This document shows, piece after piece, positions 50,106-55,523 of a stretch of 55,523 bases of DNA. This DNA comes from Thermoplasmata archaeon. GTDB taxonomy: Archaea; Thermoplasmatota; Thermoplasmata; Lutacidiplasmatales; UBA184. The position numbers and the translations under genes were made by a program. A model generated the notes under the pieces. The model saw only the letters and a program-made list of their open reading frames with translations. It was not told where the DNA came from and searched no databases. Location of the stretch: assembly GCA_021817605.1 (NCBI GenBank), contig JAKAUN010000010.1, positions 1 to 55,523 of the forward strand, read 5' to 3'. Position 1 is the first letter of the stretch. Each line of letters begins with the position of its first letter.

Positions 50106-50900
50106 CTAGACGCCCGCCTGGTCGAGGGCGGTGCGGCACGTGCAGCGGGGCGGAGAGGCGACCCGGGGAAGGAGCTCGGCGAGCAGGCGGTGCATGCGCT
50201 CGACATTGGAGCGCATCGTCTCGAGGATCTCCCGAGCGTCCACGGGCCGGTCGGCCCAGACGTCAAAATCGGTGACCATCGCGAGACAGGCGTAGCAGAC
50301 GGCCCGCTCGCGCGCGAGGGTCACCTCGGGAACGAGGGTCATGCCGATGATGTCGGCGAAGGAGCGGAACCAGGACGACTCGGCCCGCGTGCTGAAACGC
50401 GGCCCCTCGACGCAGACGTAGTTCTTTTCCTGGACGAGCGGGATCCCGCAGCTCGCGGCGGCCTCCGCGGCGAGCCGCTGTAGGTCGGGGCAGAACGGAT
50501 CGGCCAGGGAGACGTGGTAGACCTTCCCGCCGTCGTAGAACGTCGTCGGCCGCTGCTTGGTAAGATCGACGAACTGCGACGGCATCACGAAGGTCCCCGG
50601 GACGAGCTCCTCGCGGAGGGAGCCGACCGAGCTCACCGTGACGATCGCCTCGGCGCCGAGCGAGACCAGGGCGTCGACGTTCGCCCGGTAGTTGACCCGG
50701 TGCGGGGGGATCGTGTGGCCGGTGCCGTGGCGTGGGAGGAAGAGGGTGCGGAGACCTCCTACGCTCCCCTCCTCGATCGGGGCAGAGGGTGGCCCCCACG
50801 GCGTCGAGACCTTGTGCACGGCGCGGGGGCCGTCCTCGAAGAGACGGGCGACGCCCGACCCGCCGATGACCGCGACGGTCCTTCGGGGACCGGCGCTCAC
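50106..50900 (-). CDS. mtnP: Methylthioadenosine phosphorylase
   Basis: This 264-residue enzyme of the purine phosphorylase family II cleaves 5'-methylthioadenosine to adenine and methylthioribose-1-phosphate. Seen are IGGSGVARLFEDG, the phosphate site with LPRHGTGHTIPPHRVNYRAN, CVEGPRFSTRAESSWFRS and MTLVPEVTLARERA, and the base-binding VTDFDVW, whose Asp residues favour 6-aminopurines. It overlaps translin by 4 bases and is last of the pentose-phosphate operon. Confidence 0.92.
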   Translation of the reverse strand: MSAGPRRTVAVIGGSGVARLFEDGPRAVHKVSTPWGPPSAPIEEGSVGGLRTLFLPRHGTGHTIPPHRVNYRANVDALVSLGAEAIVTVSSVGSLREELVPGTFVMPSQFVDLTKQRPTTFYDGGKVYHVSLADPFCPDLQRLAAEAAASCGIPLVQEKNYVCVEGPRFSTRAESSWFRSFADIIGMTLVPEVTLARERAVCYACLAMVTDFDVWADRPVDAREILETMRSNVERMHRLLAELLPRVASPPRCTCRTALDQAGV

Positions 50901-51547
50901 GGGCGGGCCCCCGCGGTCGGGACCCGCGCAAGGTACCGGGCCATGACCAGCTCGCCGCGGGTCCTCTCGAGCAGCGCGCGGGCGGCGTCCTGCTTGGGCT
51001 TGAGCTGGACGATCGCACGGGTCGTGTCGAACCGGAGGAGCGTCTCGGCAAGCTGCTCCATGAGGGCGAGGTAGCCCTCCGCGGTCGAGAGATCGTCGTG
51101 GGCCAGGCGGTCGAGCACGAGCCGGCGCACCTCGCCGACGACATCCCCGAGCCCGAGAAGGTAGGGTTCCGGCTCGACCCCGAGGTCGGAGGGGCCCGGC
51201 AGCGGGACCCGCTCCACGATCGCTCCGAGGAGGCTCGCCTCGACCGCCTCCTGCAGGGCGTCCAGGGCGAGCGGCTCGTCCCCCCGCCCCTCGCGCCGCA
51301 GGTAGTCGGAGAGCTCGCCGAGCAAGCCTCGCACCGAGACGAGCTCCTCGGGGACCCTCCGCTCGGCGTGCAGCCGGCTCATCGTCGCCTGGGCGAGACG
51401 TCGGAGACGACGCGCCTTCTGGTAGAGCTCCTCGCGGCGGAGCTCGCGCTGGCGCAGGTGCGCCTCGATCGCGACGGCGATCTCCTCGCCGAGAGCGGGG
51501 AAGGCCCCGGGCGACGGCTCAGCGGAAGAGCGTGAACCTTCGGTCAT
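50897..51547 (-). CDS. Translin-family protein
   Basis: This protein of about 216 residues is helical throughout, with the archaeal translin hallmark GDVVGEVRRLVLDRLAHDD, RFDTTRAIVQLKPKQD and ALLERTRGELVMARYL. Translins bind and sometimes cut single-stranded RNA or DNA as oligomers. The ATG at 51547 is used since it follows AAGGGAG inside the upstream DUF357 coding end (29-base overlap). It is co-transcribed with DUF357 and MTA phosphorylase. Confidence 0.85.
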   Translation of the reverse strand: MTEGSRSSAEPSPGAFPALGEEIAVAIEAHLRQRELRREELYQKARRLRRLAQATMSRLHAERRVPEELVSVRGLLGELSDYLRREGRGDEPLALDALQEAVEASLLGAIVERVPLPGPSDLGVEPEPYLLGLGDVVGEVRRLVLDRLAHDDLSTAEGYLALMEQLAETLLRFDTTRAIVQLKPKQDAARALLERTRGELVMARYLARVPTAGARP

Positions 51548-51812
51548 CTCCCTTGCCATCCAAAAGGCCGAGGCGGACGCCGACATCCAGCCAGCCGTGC
51601 GCGTAGCTGACGGCCGCGAGGGCCCGATCTCGGTCGCCGCCGGCGGCGAAGCTCTCCGCGTCGGCGAGATAGGCCTTCGCCATCCGGAGCAGGTCGTCCG
51701 AGGCGCCGCGAAGGAACGAGCGCTCGGGGGGACCCGGCGTCACGATCGCGAGCGCCTCGCGGGTGAGCTTAAGGTACTTCTCGAGCAGCGGCTCGCCCGG
51801 AGACTTCGCCAT
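51519..51812 (-). CDS. DUF357 family protein
   Basis: This 97-residue helical protein has the archaeal DUF357 features: YLKLTREALAIV near the start, MAKAYLADAESFAAGGD, and the strongly conserved ALAAVSYAHGWLDVGVRLGLL. Its function is unknown; it is often found with translin-like genes. The ATG at 51812 is 28 bases after the transaldolase stop. Confidence 0.85.
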   Translation of the reverse strand: MAKSPGEPLLEKYLKLTREALAIVTPGPPERSFLRGASDDLLRMAKAYLADAESFAAGGDRDRALAAVSYAHGWLDVGVRLGLLDGKGDDRRFTLFR

Positions 51813-51840
51813 CAATAGCGTGCGATCGGCCCGGAGCTCC

Positions 51841-52488
51841 TCAGGCCTTCGGGACCTTCTCCCAGTCCTTGAGGAACCGCTCCAGGCCGAGGGTCGTGAG
51901 CGGATGCTGGACGAGCTTCTCCATCACCGCGTAGGGCATCGTCGCGATGTCGGCCCCGGCCTTGGCCGCCTCGAGGACGTGCACCGGGTGCCGCACGCTC
52001 GCCACGAGGACCTTGGTGGGGAAGCGGTAGTTGCGATAGATTCCGAGGATGTCACGGACGAGGTCCATCCCGTCCTGGCCCTGGTCGTCCAGACGCCCGA
52101 TGAACGGGCTCACGTAGGCCGCCCCTACCTTGGCGGCGAGGAGCGCCTGGTTCGCGCTGAAGACCAGGGTCATGTTGACGCGGGTGCCCTCCTTGGCGAG
52201 GGTCTTGGTCGCCGCGAGCCCCGCAGGGGTCATCGGGACCTTCACGTAGATCGACGGGTGGAACTCGCGAAGGTGGCGGCCCTCGCGGAGCATCCCGTCC
52301 GTGTCCGTGGCCACGACCTCGGCAGAGACCGAGGGGATGCCCAGGGCGCAGATCTCCCGGAGCACGTCCTCGAACCGTCGCCCCTCCTTCGCCACCAGCG
52401 TGGGGTTGGTCGTCACTCCGTCGAGGATGCCGGCCTCCCACATCGACCTGATCTCCTTCACGCTCGCCGTATCGAGGAACAGCTCCAT
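51841..52488 (-). CDS. tal: Transaldolase/fructose-6-phosphate aldolase-like protein
   Basis: This 215-residue enzyme belongs to the short transaldolase (TalC/MipB) family. Motifs are [26 protein letters not shown] and the Schiff-base lysine in [11 protein letters not shown]. It also has [17 protein letters not shown]. It interconverts sugar phosphates in the non-oxidative pentose phosphate pathway. The ATG at 52488 is 26 bases after the transketolase stop. Confidence 0.93.
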   Translation of the reverse strand: MELFLDTASVKEIRSMWEAGILDGVTTNPTLVAKEGRRFEDVLREICALGIPSVSAEVVATDTDGMLREGRHLREFHPSIYVKVPMTPAGLAATKTLAKEGTRVNMTLVFSANQALLAAKVGAAYVSPFIGRLDDQGQDGMDLVRDILGIYRNYRFPTKVLVASVRHPVHVLEAAKAGADIATMPYAVMEKLVQHPLTTLGLERFLKDWEKVPKA

Positions 52489-52514
52489 CGTCGCCCTCCC
52501 CTGACCCGTCGCCC

Positions 52515-53468
52515 CTACTGAACTTTCCCCCGCTGGCGGAGGAGCTCCCAGGCCTCCTCGAGCACCCTCTCGCGCGAGAGGCCGAAGTGGTCGAGCAGCG
52601 CCCACGGCTCCCCCGACTCCCCGAAGACGTCCGGCACGCCGACGCGGCGGACCGGTACCGGGTAGTTCTCCGCGGTGGTCGAGGCGACCAGCGCCCCGAC
52701 GCCGGTCAAGACCGTGTGCTCCTCGAGGACGAGCAGCGCCCCCGTGTCGCGGGCCGCCCGCAGGATCGCCGCCTCGTCGAACGGTTTGACCGACGCGAGG
52801 TCGAGCACACGCACGGAGACGCCGACGCGGCCGAGCTCCTCGGCGACGTCAAGCGCGCGCGCGACCATCGCGCCGAGCGCCACGATCGTGAGATCGCTGC
52901 CGGCCCTGAGCTCCTGGGCGTGCCCGACGACCAGCGTGCCGTCCGTGACGACGGGGAGGTTCTCGCGGGTGAGGCGGACGTACGCCGGCCCCTCGATCCC
53001 CGCGACGGCGAACGTGGCGGCCCGCGTGCTCGGAGCGTCGGCGGGGACGATCACCGTCATCCCGGGGAGCCCGCGCATGAGCCCGATGTCCTCGAGGATC
53101 TGGTGGGTACCTCCGTCCGGTCCGACGAGGAGGCCGCCGTGGGTGGCGACGATCTTCACGTTGGCGCGGTTGTAGCAGATCGACTGGCGCACGGCGTTGT
53201 AGGCCTGTCCTGCGGCGAAGACCGCGAAGGTGCTCGCGAAGACGGTGCGCCCGGTCAGGGAGAGACCCGCCGCGATGGACATCATCGTCGGCTCCATGAC
53301 CCCGACATTGAAGAACCGGGTCGGGAACTTCTGGCCGAAGAGCGCCGTGCGCGTCGAGCCGGAGAGGTCCGCGTCCAGGACGACCGTGTTCGCGTCCCGT
53401 TCGCCGAGCTCGACCAGCGCCTTCCCGTAGGCGTCGCGCAGGCTCTCGACCCTGGGCGGCTCCTTCAC
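52515..53468 (-). CDS. Transketolase, C-terminal subunit
   Basis: This 317-residue chain holds the pyrimidine-binding and C-terminal domains of transketolase, including [26 protein letters not shown] (with the catalytic Glu region) and [16 protein letters not shown]. It pairs with the N-terminal subunit encoded just before it, since archaeal transketolase is often split. It overlaps that gene by 4 bases. Confidence 0.93.
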   Translation of the reverse strand: MKEPPRVESLRDAYGKALVELGERDANTVVLDADLSGSTRTALFGQKFPTRFFNVGVMEPTMMSIAAGLSLTGRTVFASTFAVFAAGQAYNAVRQSICYNRANVKIVATHGGLLVGPDGGTHQILEDIGLMRGLPGMTVIVPADAPSTRAATFAVAGIEGPAYVRLTRENLPVVTDGTLVVGHAQELRAGSDLTIVALGAMVARALDVAEELGRVGVSVRVLDLASVKPFDEAAILRAARDTGALLVLEEHTVLTGVGALVASTTAENYPVPVRRVGVPDVFGESGEPWALLDHFGLSRERVLEEAWELLRQRGKVQ

Positions 53469-54316
53469 CGGGCCGGCACCCCCAGCTCTGCTCCGAGCTC
53501 GGCGAGCGCCTTCTCGGCCTCCGCACGGTTCGGTGCCTTGCCGTGCCAGGAGGACTTGTTCTCCATGAACGAGACCCCCTTTCCCTTCACGGTCCGGGCG
53601 ACGATGGCGGTCGGGCGGTCGGTGGTCCGACGGGCCTCTTCTAGGGCGGCCAGGATCGCCGAAAAATCGTGCCCGTCGATGTCCAGCGTGTGGAAGCCGA
53701 ACGCCCGGAACTTATCGGCGATCGGCTCGATCCCCATGATCTCCTCGGTCGACCCGTCCGTCTCGTAGAAGTTGCGATCGAGGAGGACGACCAGGTTCGA
53801 AAGGCGGAAGTGCGCTCCGGCCAGGAGGGCCTCCCAGGTCGGGCCGGCCTGGCACTCCCCGTCCCCGAGAACCGCGTAGATCCTGTGGGCTCGCCCGGCG
53901 AGGCGGGCGTCCAGGGCCATCCCGACGGCCATGCCCACCCCCTGGCCGAGGCAGCCGGTCGAGGCCTCGATGCACGGGAGCTTGTTGCGGTCGACGTGTC
54001 CCTGCAGGCGGCTTCCGAGCTGGCGCAGGCTCAGCAGCTCCTCGCGGGGAAGGAAGCCGCGCTCGGCGAGCGCGGCGTAGAGCGCGGGAGCCGCGTGGCC
54101 CTTGGAGAGGACCAAGCGGTCGCGTTCCGGCCAGTCCGGACGGGTCGGATCGAGCTTCATCTCGCGGAAGAGGAGCGCCGTCAACAGGTCGGTGACCGAG
54201 AGGCTCCCGCCGGGATGGCCGCTCCCCGCCGTGTAGATCATCCGTACCGCGTCCTGCCGTACCCGACGTGCCGTCGCCTGCAGGGCAAGAAGGTCCTCGG
54301 GCGACGGCCTCGGCAT
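53465..54316 (-). CDS. Transketolase, N-terminal subunit
   Basis: This 283-residue subunit carries the thiamine diphosphate pyrophosphate site: MIYTAGSGHPGGSLSVTDLL and LGDGECQAGPTWEALLAGAHF with metal-binding LLDRN. It also has EASTGCLGQGVGMAVGMAL. The start ATG 54316 is about 30 bases after a TATA-like element; an upstream in-frame ATG at 54364 lies before that element. It heads the operon through transaldolase, DUF357, translin and MTA phosphorylase. Confidence 0.94.
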   Translation of the reverse strand: MPRPSPEDLLALQATARRVRQDAVRMIYTAGSGHPGGSLSVTDLLTALLFREMKLDPTRPDWPERDRLVLSKGHAAPALYAALAERGFLPREELLSLRQLGSRLQGHVDRNKLPCIEASTGCLGQGVGMAVGMALDARLAGRAHRIYAVLGDGECQAGPTWEALLAGAHFRLSNLVVLLDRNFYETDGSTEEIMGIEPIADKFRAFGFHTLDIDGHDFSAILAALEEARRTTDRPTAIVARTVKGKGVSFMENKSSWHGKAPNRAEAEKALAELGAELGVPAR

Positions 54317-54343
54317 GATCTGCGGCGCGGCGAGGCGGGCCTC

Positions 54344-54352
54344 TCTATTTGA
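54344..54352 (-). promoter_or_regulatory. TATA-like promoter of the transketolase operon
   Basis: On the minus strand this reads TCAAATAGA, about 30 bases before the ATG at 54316. Confidence 0.55.
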
Positions 54353-54384
54353 CCGTTCGGGCAACGAAAGAGCGGGGCGCTCCT

Positions 54385-55338
54385 TCAGCGCGCCCGACGC
54401 CGCGCGGGCGGCTGCGCCGGCGCGGGAGGCGTCGCGGCCCTCGGGGTCGGGGAGGGGACGGCCCGGGACGTCCTGGCCCGCCGGCCCCCCGTCCCGAGGA
54501 GCGAGCGCAGCGTGGCGATGTCCTCGGCGTAGCGTGCGTAGTCCCGGTCGTCGAGGGGGGTTTCCAGGAACCCCGGCACCTTCGCCCAGCGTCGGTCGTT
54601 GACAAGGAAGCGGAAGATGTCGACCCCGATCTCCCCGCGTCCGATGTTCTCGTGACGATCAAGGTGTGAGCCGAGCGGGGCCTTGGCATCGTTGAGGTGG
54701 AACGCCTGCACCCGCTCCTGACCGATCGTCGACCGGATCGCGTCGACCAGGCGCCCGTAGCCTTCCTCGCTCCTGAAGTCGTAGCCGGCCGCGAAGAGGT
54801 GGCAGGTGTCCAGGCAGACCCCGACACGCTCCTTGGCGTCGACCGCGCCGAGGACCTCGTCGAGCTGCTCGAACGTCGAGCAGAGGGTCGTTCCCTGAGC
54901 GGCCGAGTTCTCGAGAAGCAGCCGGGGGCGGGCGGTCGCCGTCGCGTCGAGCGCTTCACGCAGGCTCTCGGCAATCGTCCTGAGGCCGTCGGGAGCGCCG
55001 GCACCGAGGTGGGCGCCGGGGTGAAAGATGAGCGCGTCGACCCCCAGGAGGTCGGCCCGGCCGATCTCGTCCAAGAAGGCGGCCTTCGAGCGCTTGAGCA
55101 TATGTGGCTTCGGCGAGCCGAGGTTGAGGAGGTAGCCGTGGTGGACGGCGGTCGCCCGGAGCGCGTCCGAGCTCACCGCCGTCCGAAACGCCCTCGCCGC
55201 CTCGGCCGGGAGCGGCGGTCCCGCCCACATCTGCGGGCTCTTCGAGAAGATCTGGAGCGACTCGAGCGAGAGCCGACGGGCCTCCGCGACGGCGTTGGCC
55301 AGCCCGTCCGCGATCCCGAGGTGCGCCCCGAGATACAT
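54385..55338 (-). CDS. nfo: Endonuclease IV (AP endonuclease)
   Basis: This 317-residue enzyme cuts DNA at abasic sites. It has the zinc ligands of the TIM-barrel family in GAHLGIADGL, HHGYLLNLG, IFHPGAHLG, LENSAAQG, VCLDTCHLFAAGYD and HLNDAKAPLGSHLDRHENIGRG. A basic Arg/Pro/Ala tail of about 35 residues extends beyond the family end, possibly a DNA-binding tail. The ATG at 55338 is 27 bases after a TATA-like element. Confidence 0.92.
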   Translation of the reverse strand: MYLGAHLGIADGLANAVAEARRLSLESLQIFSKSPQMWAGPPLPAEAARAFRTAVSSDALRATAVHHGYLLNLGSPKPHMLKRSKAAFLDEIGRADLLGVDALIFHPGAHLGAGAPDGLRTIAESLREALDATATARPRLLLENSAAQGTTLCSTFEQLDEVLGAVDAKERVGVCLDTCHLFAAGYDFRSEEGYGRLVDAIRSTIGQERVQAFHLNDAKAPLGSHLDRHENIGRGEIGVDIFRFLVNDRRWAKVPGFLETPLDDRDYARYAEDIATLRSLLGTGGRRARTSRAVPSPTPRAATPPAPAQPPARRRAR

Positions 55339-55360
55339 CGGCGTCTCGAACGACCCTGTG

Positions 55361-55370
55361 GGATTAACCT
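55361..55370 (-). promoter_or_regulatory. TATA-like promoter of nfo
   Basis: On the minus strand this reads AGGTTAATCC, about 27 bases before ATG 55338. It lies just downstream of the 5S rRNA. Confidence 0.55.
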
Positions 55371-55400
55371 AGCGCCGAGGGACGACCACCCGCAGGGGGA

Positions 55401-55523
55401 GGCTGACAGCTTTCCGCGGTTCCCGTAGGCTCGCGCACTTCAGTACCGCGCGGAACGCCAGTGGGCTTAACTGCCGGGTTCGGAATGGGACCGGGTGTTT
55501 CCCCACCGCTTTGGCCGTCAGCC
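55401..55523 (-). rRNA. 5S ribosomal RNA
   Basis: On the minus strand the sequence runs from GGCTGACGGCC at 55523 to GTCAGCC at 55401, and these ends pair in a stem. Between them lie the conserved 5S segments GGTCCCATTCCGAACCCGG and CAGTTAAGCCC, then GGTACTG, which are diagnostic of archaeal 5S rRNA. The gene is complete or nearly so at 123 bases. No 16S or 23S gene is in the window. Confidence 0.95.

Noticed and set aside
55341-55400. Rho-independent-like terminator after the 5S gene
   Set aside because: No T-run or strong hairpin follows the 5S 3' end; the nfo promoter begins there instead.
1-55523. CRISPR array, prophage or restriction system
   Set aside because: No spaced direct repeats, cas genes, integrase, capsid-type or methylase/endonuclease pair was seen anywhere in the window.

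Overview
The window is about 55.5 kb of very GC-rich archaeal DNA. Archaeal markers include ribosomal protein L40e, RNA polymerase subunit K, a geranylgeranyl reductase with its ferredoxin, archease, a KEOPS Pcc1-like frame, an archaeal-type translin, split transketolase, a LysW-carrier arginine pathway and an EtfB-EtfA fusion. Many genes have an A/T-rich TATA-like element only 24-32 bases before the start codon and no Shine-Dalgarno sequence, so leaderless transcription looks common. Genes inside operons usually overlap by 4 bases (ATGA or GTGA). The gene set would suit a high-GC member of the Thermoplasmatota, but that placement is inference.

Layout. 1-4.9 kb: a truncated gene end, an MscS channel, a translationally coupled hemerythrin/membrane-protein pair, a poorly coding 0.8 kb stretch and a threonine synthase. 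4.9-13.5 kb: a pirin gene, then one long minus-strand operon argG-argH-lysW-lysX-lysY-lysZ-lysJ-lysK, which builds arginine on the LysW carrier; an ACT-domain regulator diverges from it. 14.3-16 kb: a NiCoT nickel/cobalt transporter and its probable repressor NikR, with a candidate operator. 16-19.8 kb: an M29-like protein, an unknown protein and a glycogen-debranching-type glycosidase. 19.8-26.9 kb: an ABC exporter with a flavin-reductase-like protein, thioredoxin reductase, ferredoxin and geranylgeranyl reductase, a DUF1028 protein and a Pcc1-like frame. 26.8-36.2 kb: an EtfBA fusion head-to-head with a CPBP protease, a CoA-binding protein, a bactofilin-like protein, IleRS, AMMECR1, L40e, a glycosyltransferase and archease. 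36.2-43 kb: a minus-strand series of class V aminotransferase, SerA, MoxR, an IS remnant, and a DUF58/DUF4129-type membrane cluster. 43-50 kb: a GNAT protein, membrane proteins, TrmI, tRNA-Gly(GCC), an alpha/beta hydrolase, a HesB-like/DUF59 fusion, a Na+/H+ antiporter and RpoK. 50-55.5 kb: an operon of split transketolase, transaldolase, DUF357, translin and MTA phosphorylase, then endonuclease IV and a 5S rRNA gene at the window edge.

Oddities. At least three genes (lysZ, archease and a small membrane ORF near 3.3 kb) are each one base away from an intact frame, and a fourth (pcc1-like) has no usable start codon. Assembly indels are the simplest explanation, but each site should be checked in reads. 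I found no CRISPR array, prophage or obviously new defence system. The most unusual items are the carrier-protein arginine operon with its divergent regulator, the HesB-like/DUF59 fusion, an archaeal bactofilin-like protein, the cysteine-rich LysW and other sub-60-residue genes, and the head-to-head genes whose start codons share bases.
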